Source: Streptomyces hyaluromycini
GTDB taxonomy: Bacteria; Actinomycetota; Actinomycetes; Streptomycetales; Streptomycetaceae
NCBI RefSeq assembly: GCF_002217755.1
Contig: NZ_BCFL01000016.1
Coordinates: 1,656,319-1,720,318, forward strand
DNA length: 64,000 bases
Direction of reading: 5' to 3'
A program made the translations under genes and the position numbers. Position 1 is the first letter of the stretch; every line of letters starts with the position of its first letter. Shown piece by piece: positions 35,526 to 45,478 of this stretch. Under the pieces are notes generated by a model, which did not search any database, was not told the DNA's origin, and worked only from the letters and a program-made list of their open reading frames with translations.

Positions 35526-36386
35526 GTGCAGCGGAAGGCGTACGCAACCGGCATCGCCGCCCTTCTCGCGGCCCTGCTGGCCGGCTGCACGAGCGGTTCC
35601 AGCGGTGGCGACGACATCAGCGACAAGAACGCGGACACCAGCACCTCCACCGTCGCCGCCCAGCCCGGCAAGTACCGCACCCTCCCGGAGGCCTGCGGCG
35701 CGGTCAGCCACGACACCCTCGACTCGCTGCTCCCCGGCATCGCCCAGATCACCGACGAGGAGCAGCGCGCGAAGGCGTACGCGGGTGATGCCACGCTCAC
35801 CTACGACACCGACCGCAAGGTCGGCTGCCACTGGAAGATCGAGTCCACCGACGCCACGGACCGGCTGTCCGTCGACTTCGAGCGCGTGGTGTCGTACGAC
35901 AACGCGGTCAGCGACGACAGCGAGGCGCAGACGATCTACACGCGGTTGGAGGCGGCGGCCGACATCCCGGAGTCCGCGTCCCCGAGCCCCGCCGAGTCGG
36001 CGTCGCCGTCCGATTCGGTATCGGGCTCCCCGTCGGCATCCGCGTCCGCGTCCGTGTCCACGTCCGCGTCCCCCGCCGGTTCCGGCGACCCGTCCTCCTC
36101 GGATTCCGGCTCCGCCTCCGCCTCGCCGTCCACCACCCCGTCGGGTCTCCAGCCCCGCACTCTCTCCGATCTCGGCGACGAGGCGTATCTCGACGACCAG
36201 CTCAGCGGCTCCGGTTCGACGGCCGAACAGCGGACGGTGACTGTGGTGTTCCGCACGTCCAACGTCGTCGTGACCATCGTGTACGAGGAGCAGCCGATGG
36301 CCACCGGGACCGTGCCGGACAGCAAGGAAATGCAGGACAGGGCGCAGAATCTGGCCGCCCAACTGGCCGAGGCCCTCAACGGCTGA
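35526..36386 (+). CDS. Lipoprotein with Ser/Ala-rich spacer (DUF3558-like), paralogue 1
   Basis: A 286-residue lipoprotein. The signal ends in the lipobox LLAGC (Cys near 21) and is followed by a flexible Ser/Thr/Asp linker. A globular segment carries a Cys pair (LPEACGAVS..., KVGCHWK), as in DUF3558. A long PSASASASVSTSASP-type low-complexity spacer then precedes a final beta strand pair (TVTVVFRTSNVVVTIVYEE). The GTG at 35526 is preferred because GGAAGGAG lies 7 bp upstream. It is followed 132 bp on by a shorter paralogue with the same C-terminal strand pattern. Surface location is certain from the lipobox; function unknown. Confidence 0.8.
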   Translation: MQRKAYATGIAALLAALLAGCTSGSSGGDDISDKNADTSTSTVAAQPGKYRTLPEACGAVSHDTLDSLLPGIAQITDEEQRAKAYAGDATLTYDTDRKVGCHWKIESTDATDRLSVDFERVVSYDNAVSDDSEAQTIYTRLEAAADIPESASPSPAESASPSDSVSGSPSASASASVSTSASPAGSGDPSSSDSGSASASPSTTPSGLQPRTLSDLGDEAYLDDQLSGSGSTAEQRTVTVVFRTSNVVVTIVYEEQPMATGTVPDSKEMQDRAQNLAAQLAEALNG

Positions 36387-36518
36387 GGCCTCCGGCACAC
36401 CCTCCGCACCCCGCCCGCAAAGCACGCGAACCGAAACCGCACAGCTTCCTCACCGCGTACCGTGGCCCCTCGGACCCGATCCGACCGCAGGAACCCCGAA
36501 CGTGTGAGTGAAGGAACC

Positions 36519-37403
36519 ATGCAGCGAGTAGCAGTCCAGTCAGACGACCAGCGCGCCCGGAACGATCGGAACGTACAGCGACGGGCAGGGCGCCTGCGCC
36601 GCGTCCTGGTCTGCGCGGCCGCCGTCCCCGCCGTGGCGCTGTTCGCGACGGCCTGTTCCTCGGGCTCGGACGGTGCCGCGCAGGGGACGGGTGGCAGTTC
36701 GGATCCCGTCACCGCTGCGGGCGGCTCCGTGGCCCCTTCGCCCACGGTCCAGGCGGCCAAGTACCAGAAGCTGCCGGAGCCGTGCGCGGTGCTGTCGACG
36801 AAGACGCTGACCGCACTGGTACCGAAGGGCGCGAAGTCGGGCAAGGAGGGCACGTCGGACGATGTGGCCACGCGGGGCAGCTGTTCCTGGAGCAGCCTGG
36901 ACAACAACGGTGTGAAGGGCTCCCAGTTCCGCTGGCTGAACATCTCCTTCCTCCGCTTCGACTCGGACTCCAGCCGTGGTTCCGGTGAGAAGCAGGCCGA
37001 GGCGTACTACGCGAGCCAGGTGCAGGGTGCCCAGTCGGTGAGCGGCGCCAAGAACACCAAGACGGTGCCGGTGGCCGGGACGGGTGACCAGGCGACGGTG
37101 GTGCGCTACGACCTGAAGAAGAAGGAGGGCGCCTTCAGGCAGCAGACGGTCGTGGCGCGCGTCGCGAACGTCGTCGTCACCGTCGACTACAACGGTGCGG
37201 GTCTGGCGGGTGAGAAGACGCCGGACGCGGATTCTCTGACGAAGGCGGCGGAGAAGGCGGCCAAGGAGGCGGTGGCGTCGGTCACGACGGCCAACGTCTC
37301 GGGTACGGCGCCGAGTTCACCTGCGGCGACACCCTCGAAGTCGGCGTCCGGGTCGCCCTCGGCGAGTGCCTCTGCGTCCAAGTCGTCATCCAAGAAGAGC
37401 TGA
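36519..37403 (+). CDS. Lipoprotein (DUF3558-like), paralogue 2
   Basis: A 294-residue lipoprotein with a long basic N-region, a hydrophobic core and the lipobox LFATAC. A Gly/Ser linker leads to a folded domain with LPEPCAVLS and GSCSWSS (a likely disulfide), then QTVVARVANVVVTVDYNG, which parallels the neighbour's VVVTIVYEE strand. The tail is Ser/Ala/Lys-rich. The start ATG at 36519 follows GAAGGAA. With the previous gene it makes a tandem pair upstream of a DUF2637 membrane protein, perhaps one surface complex. Confidence 0.8.
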   Translation: MQRVAVQSDDQRARNDRNVQRRAGRLRRVLVCAAAVPAVALFATACSSGSDGAAQGTGGSSDPVTAAGGSVAPSPTVQAAKYQKLPEPCAVLSTKTLTALVPKGAKSGKEGTSDDVATRGSCSWSSLDNNGVKGSQFRWLNISFLRFDSDSSRGSGEKQAEAYYASQVQGAQSVSGAKNTKTVPVAGTGDQATVVRYDLKKKEGAFRQQTVVARVANVVVTVDYNGAGLAGEKTPDADSLTKAAEKAAKEAVASVTTANVSGTAPSSPAATPSKSASGSPSASASASKSSSKKS

Positions 37404-37475
37404 CCGGCCGTACGTGCGCCGCACTGATGTGCCACCCTGTTGCGCGCAACAACACGCAAGGGGAGGGGAGTACGG

Positions 37476-38858
37476 GTGGCCGAGCGAATACAGCTGACTC
37501 GGATGCACCGCGTTCTCATCGGTGTGGTCGTGACCGGCGCGATGATCATCGCCGGTATCGGCTTCGCCGGCTCGTACGCGGCCGTCCGTGAGCTGGCCAT
37601 CAAGAAGGGCTTCGGGAACTTCTCCTATGTGTTCCCGATCGGTATCGACGCGGGCATCTGCGTCCTGCTCGCCCTGGACCTGTTGCTGACCTGGATCCGC
37701 ATCCCCTTCCCGCTGCTGCGGCAGACGGCCTGGCTGCTGACCGTGGCGACGATCGCCTTCAACGGCGCGGCGGCCTGGCCGGACCCGCTGGGTGTGGGCA
37801 TGCACGCGGTGATCCCGATCCTGTTCGTGGTGTCGGTGGAGGCGGCACGGCACGCGATCGGCCGGATCGCCGACATCACGGCGGACAAGCACATGGAGGG
37901 GGTCCGCCTCACCCGCTGGCTGCTCTCGCCGGTTCCGACCTTCCTGCTGTGGCGCCGGATGAAGCTGTGGGAGCTCCGCTCCTACGACCAGGTGATCAAG
38001 CTGGAGCAGGAACGTCTCGTCTATCAGGCGCGGCTGCGGTCCCGCTTCGGGCGGGCCTGGCGCAGGAAGGCGCCGGTGGAGTCGCTGATGCCGCTGCGGC
38101 TGGCCCGGTACGGCGTCCCGCTGGCGGAGACGGCCCCGGAGGGCCTGGCGGCGGCGGGCATCGAGATCCCGGTCCTGCTGCCGGCGGCGCGGGATGCCGT
38201 GGCCGTGGGCGGTCGTGCCGCCGACGCGGCGCAGTCCGGCGAGCAGCGCGCCGAGCTGGTCCCCGGCCCCCGTGCCGGGCAGCCGGAGATCCCGCAGCAG
38301 CCGGTGCCGGCGTCCGATCCGGAGCTGAACCCCTGGCTGCATGCCAGGGACCCCCAGCAGATCGAGTACCAGGGCGGCTACGACCCGACGTACGACCCGC
38401 GGTACGCCGCCTGGCTGGCAGAGCAGCAGTACCAGCAGGAGCAACAGCAGTACCAGCAGTACCAGCAGCAGCAGTTCCCGCAGGAACAGTTTCCGCAGGA
38501 ACAGTTTCCGCAGGACCAGTTCCCCCAGGACCAGTTCCCGCAGGAGCAGCAGTCTCTCCCCGGCGAATCCCCGTCGGAGACCACCGGCAGCTTCCCCATC
38601 CCCTCCGGCCCGGGCCGCACCCGTGAGCTGGGCGAGGGCGGTGGCCCTCCGGAGCCCCCGGCGCCGTCGGAGGAGGACTACTACCTGGTCTTCCGTGAGT
38701 CGATAAAGACCGGCAACGGAGCACCCACCCCGCGCGGGTTCATCGCCGATGTGGAGGCGACCTACGGGGTCGCCCTCGACGAGGCCGAGTCCAAGCGCAT
38801 GGTGGCCCGTTTCTCGAACCGTCTCAACGCGGAGCTGGCGGAAGAGCACATCGCCTGA
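37476..38858 (+). CDS. DUF2637 membrane protein with Gln-rich repeat tail
   Basis: A 460-residue protein. The first ~170 residues form the four-helix DUF2637 domain common in Streptomyces regulatory and plasmid Spd-type proteins. A charged cytoplasmic segment follows. Next is a Gln-rich stretch with QQYQQ runs and five repeats of FPQEQ/FPQDQ, encoded by a 15-bp DNA repeat. A final folded region starts near EEDYYLVFRESIKTG and resembles a small DNA-binding-like helical domain. The start GTG at 37476 follows GGGGAGGGGAG. Neighbours are two lipoproteins upstream and convergent lysS downstream. Role unknown. Confidence 0.82.
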   Translation: MAERIQLTRMHRVLIGVVVTGAMIIAGIGFAGSYAAVRELAIKKGFGNFSYVFPIGIDAGICVLLALDLLLTWIRIPFPLLRQTAWLLTVATIAFNGAAAWPDPLGVGMHAVIPILFVVSVEAARHAIGRIADITADKHMEGVRLTRWLLSPVPTFLLWRRMKLWELRSYDQVIKLEQERLVYQARLRSRFGRAWRRKAPVESLMPLRLARYGVPLAETAPEGLAAAGIEIPVLLPAARDAVAVGGRAADAAQSGEQRAELVPGPRAGQPEIPQQPVPASDPELNPWLHARDPQQIEYQGGYDPTYDPRYAAWLAEQQYQQEQQQYQQYQQQQFPQEQFPQEQFPQDQFPQDQFPQEQQSLPGESPSETTGSFPIPSGPGRTRELGEGGGPPEPPAPSEEDYYLVFRESIKTGNGAPTPRGFIADVEATYGVALDEAESKRMVARFSNRLNAELAEEHIA

Positions 38859-38871
38859 CAGGCACAGGCAC

Positions 38872-38914
38872 ACGGAGAAGGGGCCCTCTGGAAACCAGAG
38901 GGCCCCTTCTCCGT
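38872..38914. terminator. Bidirectional terminator between the DUF2637 gene and lysS
   Basis: A perfect 20-bp inverted repeat with a three-base AAA loop; the centre reads CCTCTGG-AAA-CCAGAGG. It lies 13 bp after the DUF2637 stop and 6 bp from the lysS stop, and is one of the most stable hairpins in the window. Confidence 0.88.
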
Positions 38915-38920
38915 GTCGGC

Positions 38921-40654
38921 CTACTCGCCGAGCAGCAGCCGTACCCGCTCCTGGCCCACGGCGAGGAGCAGGGTGGGCAGCCGGGGGCCGGTGTCCCGGC
39001 CCACCAGCAGGTGGTACAGGAGCGCGAAGAACGTCCGCTGGGCCGTCTTGATCTCGGCCGGCAGTTCCTTGGGTGTCGCGTCGGCGGAGAATCCGGCCTG
39101 GACCTTGGGCACGCCGTAGACGAGGTGGGTGAGCCCGTCCAGCGACCAGTGCTCGGCAAGCCCGTCGAGCAGCAGTCGTACGGACTGCTGGGAAGCCTCG
39201 TCGAGGGACTTCAGCAGTTCGGCGTCGGGCTCGTCGCGGACGATGGTCCGCTGGTCGGCCGGTACCTGGGTGTTGATCCAGGCCTCGGCCTTGTCGTACC
39301 GCGGCCGTGCCTCGTCCACCGAGCCCAGCGGGTTCGCCGGGTCCAGCTCGCTGAGGATGCGCAGCGCCTGGTCCTCGTGCCCGGCGGTGATGTCGGCGAC
39401 CGAGGCCAGCGTGCGGTACGGCAGCGGGTGCGGCGTCCGCGGCAGCTCGCCGCCGGCCGTACGGACGGCACGCGCGTGCGCGGCGATGTCACCGGGCAGC
39501 GCGGAACCCTCCGCCACCTTGCCGTCCAGCTTGTCCCACTCGTCGTAGAGCCGCTGGATCTCCTGGTCGAAGGCGATCTTGAAGGACTGGTTGGGCCGGC
39601 GCCGGGCGTAGAGCCAGCGCAGGATCTGCGGCTCCATGATCTTCAGCGCGTCGGCAGGCGTGGGCACGCCACCCCTCGACGACGACATCTTCGCCATCCC
39701 GCTGATGCCCACGAAGGCGTACATGGGCCCGATGGGCTGCTGCCCGCCGAAGATCCCGACGATCTGCCCGCCCACCTGGAACGACGACCCCGGCGACGAA
39801 TGATCCACACCACTCGGCTCGAAGATCACGCCCTCGTAGGCCCACCGCATCGGCCAGTCGACCTTCCAGACCAGCTTGCCCCGGTTGAACTCGCTCAGCC
39901 GGACGGTCTCGGAGAACCCGCACTCGTTGCAGGTGTACGTCAGCTCGGTGCTGTCGTCGTCGTACGCCGTGACGGTCGTCAGGTCCTTGCCGCAGCCGCC
40001 GCAGTACGGCTTGTACGGGAAGTACCCGGCGGAGCCGGAGGAGCCGTCGTCCTCGCTCGCCGCGCCCGAGCCCTCCTCGGCCTCCAGCTCGGCCTCGTCG
40101 ACGGCCTTCTGCTGCTGCTTCTTCGCGGGGGCCTTCTTGGTCCGGTACTGGTCGAGGATCGCGTCGATGTCCCCGCGGTGCTTCATGGCGTGCAGGACCT
40201 GCTCGCGGTACACCCCGGAGGTGTACTGGGCGGTCTGGCTGATCCCGTCGAACTCCACGCCCAGCTCGGCCAGCGACTCGACCATGGCGGCCTTGAAGTG
40301 CTCGGCCCAGTTCGGGTACGAGGACCCCTGCGGGGCGGGCACCGAGGTGAGCGGCTTGCCGATGTGCTCGGCCCAGGACTCGTCGACCCCGGCGATGCCG
40401 GCGGGCACCTTGCGGTAGCGGTCGTAATCGTCCCAGGAGATCAGGTGCCGGACCTGGTGGCCGCGCCGCCGGACCTCGTCGGCGACCAGGTGCGGGGTCA
40501 TGACCTCGCGCAGGTTGCCGAGGTGGATGGGCCCCGACGGGGAGAGCCCGGACGCGACGACGACCGGTTTGCCCGGGGCCCGACGCTCCGACTCCTCGAT
40601 GACCTCATCCGCGAAACGGGAGACCCAGTCGGTGGTCTCGGTGCTCTGAGCCAC
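38921..40654 (-). CDS. lysS: Class I lysyl-tRNA synthetase
   Basis: A 577-residue class I LysRS, which charges tRNA-Lys. The HIGH motif appears as PIHLGN near residue 41 and KMSKS as AKMSSSRG. A zinc-ribbon-like insertion (CGGCGKD...CNECGFSE) and a Lys/Glu-rich low-complexity loop (about 175-205) interrupt the catalytic domain. Class I LysRS is the archaeal and spirochaete type, not the class II enzyme of most bacteria, and Streptomyces are known to carry it. It is convergent with DUF2637 and divergent from argS. Confidence 0.95.
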   Translation of the reverse strand: MAQSTETTDWVSRFADEVIEESERRAPGKPVVVASGLSPSGPIHLGNLREVMTPHLVADEVRRRGHQVRHLISWDDYDRYRKVPAGIAGVDESWAEHIGKPLTSVPAPQGSSYPNWAEHFKAAMVESLAELGVEFDGISQTAQYTSGVYREQVLHAMKHRGDIDAILDQYRTKKAPAKKQQQKAVDEAELEAEEGSGAASEDDGSSGSAGYFPYKPYCGGCGKDLTTVTAYDDDSTELTYTCNECGFSETVRLSEFNRGKLVWKVDWPMRWAYEGVIFEPSGVDHSSPGSSFQVGGQIVGIFGGQQPIGPMYAFVGISGMAKMSSSRGGVPTPADALKIMEPQILRWLYARRRPNQSFKIAFDQEIQRLYDEWDKLDGKVAEGSALPGDIAAHARAVRTAGGELPRTPHPLPYRTLASVADITAGHEDQALRILSELDPANPLGSVDEARPRYDKAEAWINTQVPADQRTIVRDEPDAELLKSLDEASQQSVRLLLDGLAEHWSLDGLTHLVYGVPKVQAGFSADATPKELPAEIKTAQRTFFALLYHLLVGRDTGPRLPTLLLAVGQERVRLLLGE

Positions 40655-40794
40655 GTCGGCACGTCCTTCTTTCTGGCACGGGGCAGCCGGTACGGTCGCA
40701 CGGCTGACCGCTCCATTCTCCCAGGCCCTACGGCATCCACGAAAACGGCTTTACGCAAGCGCGCCCCATAGGCGGCGCAGCCGCCTTTTGGGGG

Positions 40795-41060
40795 GCGCGG
40801 GACTGTATCGATGTGCGGCTCCGCCGCGCGGGCGCGACCGCGAGGCGATGGATCGTTGCCGGGTGGGCAGCCGACCCAGGGGCGCCGACGCTGCCTGGCA
40901 GCACCGGGCTGGGCAGCCGACCCAGGGGCGCGGGACTGTATCGATGTGCGGCTCCGCCGCGCGGGCGCGACCGCGAGGCGATGGATCGTTGCCGGGTGGG
41001 CAGCCGACCCAGGGGCGCCGACGCTGCCTGGCAGCACCGGGCTGGGCAGCCGACCCAGGG
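40795..41060. repeat. Perfect 133-bp tandem duplication inside the lysS-argS promoter region
   Basis: Two copies (40795-40927, 40928-41060) appear identical, with a partial third at 41061-41085. Each contains the long-variant Streptomyces repeat (GCGCGGGACTGTATCGATGT) and two sub-copies of GGGCAGCCGACCCAGGGG. The gap between the divergent lysS and argS genes is 553 bp and holds no gene. The argS start codon is preceded by GAGGAGA at 41189. Confidence 0.9.
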
Positions 41061-41207
41061 GCGCGGGGAACTGCGCGACCAGCCCCGACGGCGCCGCACC
41101 CGGCAACGCGCCGCACCCCCCGAGCTCTCGCCCGCGAAAACCCCTTTACCCCCCGTGAAATACTGGTCCCGTCTACCCGCACCCACGAGGAGAACGGCTC
41201 CCACCCC

Positions 41208-42965
41208 ATGGCCTCGGTCACGTCGCTCACGGATCTCGTCAATCAGCGCCTCGCGAGCGCCCTCTCGGCAACCCTGCCGGAGGCCTCTGTCGATCCGCTG
41301 CTGCGACGCAGCGACCGGGCCGACTACCAGGCGAACGGCATCCTCGCCGCCGCCAAGAAGGCCAAGGCCAACCCCCGGGAGCTGGCGACGCAGGTCGTCT
41401 CGAACATCACCACCGGCGCGGACCTGATCCAGGACGTCGAGGTCTCCGGCCCCGGCTTCCTCAACCTCACCCTCTCCGACAAGGCGATCACCGAGAACCT
41501 GGCCGCCCGGTACACGGACGGCGACCGTCTCGGCGTGGCCGCCAAGGCGAACCCGGGTATCACGGTCATCGACTACGCCCAGCCGAACGTCGCCAAGGAG
41601 ATGCACGTCGGCCACCTGCGGTCCGCGGTGATCGGTGACGCCCTGCGCGGCATGCTCGACTTCACCGGCGAGCAGACGATCGGCCGGCACCACATCGGCG
41701 ACTGGGGCACCCAGTTCGGCATGCTCATCCAGTACCTGATCGAGAACCCGGACCAGCTGTCCCCGGAGACCGACACGGACGGCGAGCAGGCCATGTCGAA
41801 CCTGAACCGGGTCTACAAGGCGTCCCGGGCGGTCTTCGACGCGGACGAGGACTTCAAGGAGCGGGCCCGCAAGCGGGTGGTCGCCCTCCAGTCCGGCGAC
41901 AAGGAGACCCTGGACCTGTGGCAGCGGTTCGTGGACGAGTCGAAGGTGTACTTCTACTCGGTCTTCGAGAAGCTCGACATGGAGATCCGGGACGACGAGA
42001 TCGTCGGCGAGTCGGCGTACAACGACGGCATGCCGGAGACCGCCCGGCTCCTGGAGGAGAGCGGCGTCGCGGTCCGCTCCGAGGGCGCGCTCGTCGTCTT
42101 CTTCGACGACATCCGGGGCAAGGACGACCAGCCGGTCCCGCTGATCGTGCAGAAGGCGGACGGCGGCTTCGGGTACGCGGCCTCCGACCTGACCGCGATC
42201 CGCAACCGGGTCGCCGACCTGCACGCCACCTCGCTGCTCTACGTCGTGGACGTGCGGCAGTCGCTGCACTTCAAGATGGTCTTCGAGACGGCGCGGCGGG
42301 CGGGCTGGCTCACCGACGACGTCACCGCGCACAACATGGGCTACGGCACGGTGCTGGGCGCGGACGGCAAGCCGTTCAAGACGCGTGCGGGCGAGACCGT
42401 ACGGCTGGAGGACCTGCTGGACGAGGCGGTGCAGCGGGCTGCCGAGGTCGTCCGGGACAAGGCGCAGGATCTCACCGAGGACGAGATCCAGGAGCGGGCC
42501 CAGCAGGTCGGCATCGGTGCCGTGAAGTACGCGGACCTGTCGACGTCGCCGAACCGGGACTACAAGTTCGACCTGGACCAGATGGTCTCGCTGAACGGCG
42601 ACACGTCCGTCTACCTCCAGTACGCGTACGCCCGTATCCAGTCGATCCTGCGCAAGGCGGGAGAGGTCCGGCCGGCCGCCCACCCGGAGCTGGAACTGCA
42701 CGCGGCGGAGCGGGCGTTGGGCCTGCACCTGGACGCCTTCGGCGACACGGTCTTCGAGGCGGCGGCGGAGTACGCCCCGCACAAGCTGGCCGCGTACCTG
42801 TACCAGCTGGCATCCCTCTACACGTCGTTCTACGACAAGTGCCCGGTCCTGAAGGCCGACACCACGGAGCAGGTGGAGAACCGCCTCTTCCTGTGCGACC
42901 TGACGGCCCGCACCCTCCACCAGGGCATGGCCCTGCTGGGCATCAGGACGCCTGAGCGGCTCTGA
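41208..42965 (+). CDS. argS: Arginyl-tRNA synthetase
   Basis: A 585-residue class I aminoacyl-tRNA synthetase that charges tRNA-Arg. It has the N-terminal additional domain typical of ArgRS, the HIGH-type motif [13 protein letters not shown] near residue 130, [15 protein letters not shown], and a C-terminal anticodon-binding domain ([16 protein letters not shown]). A canonical KMSKS is not obvious, as is usual for many ArgRS enzymes. The start ATG at 41208 fits the family N-terminus. It is divergent from lysS and ends at a hairpin. Confidence 0.95.
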   Translation: MASVTSLTDLVNQRLASALSATLPEASVDPLLRRSDRADYQANGILAAAKKAKANPRELATQVVSNITTGADLIQDVEVSGPGFLNLTLSDKAITENLAARYTDGDRLGVAAKANPGITVIDYAQPNVAKEMHVGHLRSAVIGDALRGMLDFTGEQTIGRHHIGDWGTQFGMLIQYLIENPDQLSPETDTDGEQAMSNLNRVYKASRAVFDADEDFKERARKRVVALQSGDKETLDLWQRFVDESKVYFYSVFEKLDMEIRDDEIVGESAYNDGMPETARLLEESGVAVRSEGALVVFFDDIRGKDDQPVPLIVQKADGGFGYAASDLTAIRNRVADLHATSLLYVVDVRQSLHFKMVFETARRAGWLTDDVTAHNMGYGTVLGADGKPFKTRAGETVRLEDLLDEAVQRAAEVVRDKAQDLTEDEIQERAQQVGIGAVKYADLSTSPNRDYKFDLDQMVSLNGDTSVYLQYAYARIQSILRKAGEVRPAAHPELELHAAERALGLHLDAFGDTVFEAAAEYAPHKLAAYLYQLASLYTSFYDKCPVLKADTTEQVENRLFLCDLTARTLHQGMALLGIRTPERL

Positions 42966-42977
42966 GAGCGGTGCGCG

Positions 42978-43012
42978 GCGGCCCGTCCCCTCCTGGTGAA
43001 GGGGCGGGCCGC
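42978..43012. terminator. Terminator after argS
   Basis: A 12-bp stem with one G-T pair (GCGGCCCGTCCC / GGGGCGGGCCGC) and an 11-base loop, 12 bp after the argS stop. Confidence 0.65.
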
Positions 43013-43049
43013 TGTGTCGTTGTCAGTGGGCGCCCTTACAGTCATCGCC

Positions 43050-43823
43050 ATGGCGACTCTTCCCAACCCGCTGCCCAAGCTGGCGACCGACCCGAGTGGT
43101 CGGTCCCTGGGGCTCCAACTCCCGCCCGGGACACTGCTCGACGACACGCTGGACGGCTCGTGGCACGAGCCGTTGCTGTGGTACGCCGGGCAGTCCGCCG
43201 GGCCCGGGACCTGGACCGCGCTGGGCGTGCCGGCCGCCCGTGCGGGGCTGCTGCCGGTGCTCATCGACGTGTCCGAGGTCGACGACTGGGACTTCGCCCC
43301 CGGGGAGACGTCCTACCCGGGGGACCACGACGCCGACGAGGTGCTGGAGGACTACTGGGACGAGGACCCGCCGGACGGTGAGGAGTTCCCGGGGCTCGCC
43401 GCCGCGCCGGCCCTGGTCGCCGACCCGGACACGCGGGCCGCGGACGTCGCCGACGCGCTCAGCCAGGGGCGGCCCTGGCTGAAGGAGCCGCATCTGGCGC
43501 TGGTGTCCGCCCGGCGCAGCGCGGACATACCGGCGGCCATCGGCTGGAGCGGCCCGGTGAACTACGAGGAGGACACGGGCCGGCTGTGCGCGGTGCTGCG
43601 CTCCTGGGAGGACCGGTTCGGCATCCGCGTGGTGGCCCTGGGCTTCGACCACCTCGCGCTCTCCGTCGCCGCCCCGCCCGCCGACCTCGACGAGGCGGAG
43701 GCGGTCGCCGCCGAGCACTTCGCGTTCTGCCCGCACACCGTGCTGCCCGGCGCCGACGACACCCTGTCGTCGTACGCCGAGCAGCTGGTCGGCGAGCGGC
43801 TGTGGCACTTCTGGTGGGACTGA
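43050..43823 (+). CDS. DUF4253 domain protein
   Basis: A 257-residue acidic cytoplasmic protein. The C-terminal half matches the DUF4253 pattern as I know it: EDRFGIRVVALGFDHLALSVAAPP, AEAVAAEHFAFCPHTV and a terminal GERLWHFWWD. No catalytic residues are known for this family. The start MATLPNP at ATG 43050 is preferred; a GTG at 42996 would add a hydrophobic lead overlapping the argS terminator. No clear ribosome site precedes it, so it may be leaderless. Confidence 0.78.
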   Translation: MATLPNPLPKLATDPSGRSLGLQLPPGTLLDDTLDGSWHEPLLWYAGQSAGPGTWTALGVPAARAGLLPVLIDVSEVDDWDFAPGETSYPGDHDADEVLEDYWDEDPPDGEEFPGLAAAPALVADPDTRAADVADALSQGRPWLKEPHLALVSARRSADIPAAIGWSGPVNYEEDTGRLCAVLRSWEDRFGIRVVALGFDHLALSVAAPPADLDEAEAVAAEHFAFCPHTVLPGADDTLSSYAEQLVGERLWHFWWD

Positions 43824-43848
43824 GCTGACCAGCCGGGCCAAGTTCGGC

Positions 43849-43930
43849 AGCGCCCCGAAGGGGCGCTGGGGGTACCCCCAGCCGAAGGCTGGGGGAGGAA
43901 CTGCGCGACCAGCCACGACGCCGCCGCAGT
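43849..43930. repeat. Repeat with two hairpins between convergent genes (short variant)
   Basis: AGCGCCCC-GAA-GGGGCGCT (43849-43867) and CCCCCAGCC-GAA-GGCTGGGGG (43875-43895) are followed by GGAACTGCGCGACCAGCC, the short variant of the intergenic repeat. It probably terminates both the DUF4253 gene and the convergent aminotransferase gene. Confidence 0.7.
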
Positions 43931-43967
43931 CGGCAGACGGCCTGTCGCGGCACTTCCGGCGGAGCGT

Positions 43968-45155
43968 TCAGCCGTTGAGGCCCTTGGCGAGCCTTCGCAG
44001 GCCCTCGCCGATCTCCTCCGGTGTCTGCGTCACGAAGCACAGGCGCAGGGTCGAGCGGTCGGGGTCGGCGGCGTAGAAGGGCTCGCCGGGGACGTAGGCC
44101 ACGTTCTGCTCCACCACCCGGCGGAGCAGGGCGGTGGTGTCGTACGGCTTCGGGAGCCTGGCCCAGAGGAACATGCCGCCCTCGGGCCGGTTCCAGGTGG
44201 AGCCGGCCGGGAGGGCGGCGGGCAGCCCCGCGAGCATGGCGTCGCGGCGTTCGCCGTAGACCGCGCGCACCTTGGCGACATGGGCGTCCAGCACGTCCAG
44301 GTAGCGGGCGGCGGCGAGTTGGTTGAGGGTCGGGGTGTGCAGGTCGGCCGCCTGCTTGGCCACCGCGCAGGCGCGGCGCAGTCCGGCCGGGGCGCGGAGC
44401 CAGCCGAGCCGCAGGCCGGGCGCCATGACCTTGGAGAAGGAGCCGAGCAGGACCGCCCGGTCCTCGGCGCCGGGGAAGGACGCGATCCAGGGGACGTGGG
44501 CGCCGTCGTAGCGCAGTTCGCCGTAGGGGTCGTCCTCGACGATCCACAGGCCGTGCCGGGCGGCGGCCGTGGCGAGGGCGGCGCGGCGGGCGGCGGGCAT
44601 GGTGCGGCCGGTGGGGTTCTGGAAGGTGGGGACGAGGTAGAGGAGTTTGGGCCGCTCGGCGCGGATCAGTGCCTCCAGGGCGGCCGGGTCCACGCCGTCC
44701 TCGTCGCCGGGCACGGGCAGCACGCGCGCCCCGGCCAGCCCGAAGACCTGAAGTGCCGCCAGGTAGCAGGGGCTTTCGACGAGGATGGTGTCCCCGGGGT
44801 CGATCAGGGCGCTCGCGAGGAGGGAGAGCGCCTGCTGGGAGCCGGTGGTGACGAGGAGGTCGTCGGCCTCGGTGGGCAGGCCCCGGGCGGAGATGCGCGC
44901 GGCCAGTGGCTGCCGCAGGGCCGGTTCGCCCTCGGTCGTCGAGTACTGCAGCGCCCGCTCGGGCGACTCCTCCAGCACCGTCCGGAAGGCGGCGGCGATG
45001 CCGTCCCGGTCGAACAGTTCGGGGGCCGGCAGTCCGCCCGCGAAGTTGATCACTTCGGGGCGGGCGGTCACCGCGAGGATCTCCCGCACGGGTGACCCGC
45101 CGACGGTGCGGGCGCGGGCCGCGAGCGGGGGAAGCGGGGCGGGGGCGGGGGTCAT
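43968..45155 (-). CDS. PLP-dependent aminotransferase (class I/II, 2-aminoadipate-type)
   Basis: A 395-residue fold-type I enzyme. INFAGGLPAPELF is the N-terminal arm typical of LysN/ARO8 and MocR-like aminotransferases. Other marks are TTGSQQALSL, VPTFQNPTGRTMP, VEDDPYGELRYDG (Asp to the pyridine N), the Schiff-base Lys in LGSFSKVMAPGLRLGW and the final Arg in LRLCFV. It has no fused GntR domain, so it is the enzyme alone. It transfers amino groups to 2-oxo acids; the preferred amino acid is unknown. Confidence 0.9.
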   Translation of the reverse strand: MTPAPAPLPPLAARARTVGGSPVREILAVTARPEVINFAGGLPAPELFDRDGIAAAFRTVLEESPERALQYSTTEGEPALRQPLAARISARGLPTEADDLLVTTGSQQALSLLASALIDPGDTILVESPCYLAALQVFGLAGARVLPVPGDEDGVDPAALEALIRAERPKLLYLVPTFQNPTGRTMPAARRAALATAAARHGLWIVEDDPYGELRYDGAHVPWIASFPGAEDRAVLLGSFSKVMAPGLRLGWLRAPAGLRRACAVAKQAADLHTPTLNQLAAARYLDVLDAHVAKVRAVYGERRDAMLAGLPAALPAGSTWNRPEGGMFLWARLPKPYDTTALLRRVVEQNVAYVPGEPFYAADPDRSTLRLCFVTQTPEEIGEGLRRLAKGLNG

Positions 45156-45478
45156 GGACGGCTCCTTGGGCTGATCCTCGTCTTGGCGGGAGCGTAGAGA
45201 GGTACGTGCCGCTTACACCCGTAATTCCGCGATCCGGACGGACGGGGTGCGGGTGGGCCTGGGCCGTCCCGTAGCGGCGTCCCACGGGATGGGATACGCG
45301 CAGGTCACAGGGGTGGACCGGGACCAGGCGTCCCGAATCCCCGGTCAGGTCTGGCGGTCCGGGCGGCCCCGCCCACAGGCTGAGGGCACATCGACCCCGC
45401 CGCCCCGGCCCAGCCCCGCCTTCGCCGCCACCGCCACCGCCACCGCCACCGCGCCGAGATCGTCAAGGGAGCCCTCGT
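45156..45478. other. 323-bp intergenic region with CCGCCA repeats
   Basis: No convincing gene. It contains the promoter of the aminotransferase gene (left side) and the leader of the small lipoprotein gene (right side, AAGGGAG at 45464). A run of about five CCGCCA hexamers lies at 45425-45452. The other open frames here are simple GC-bias artefacts. Confidence 0.5.
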
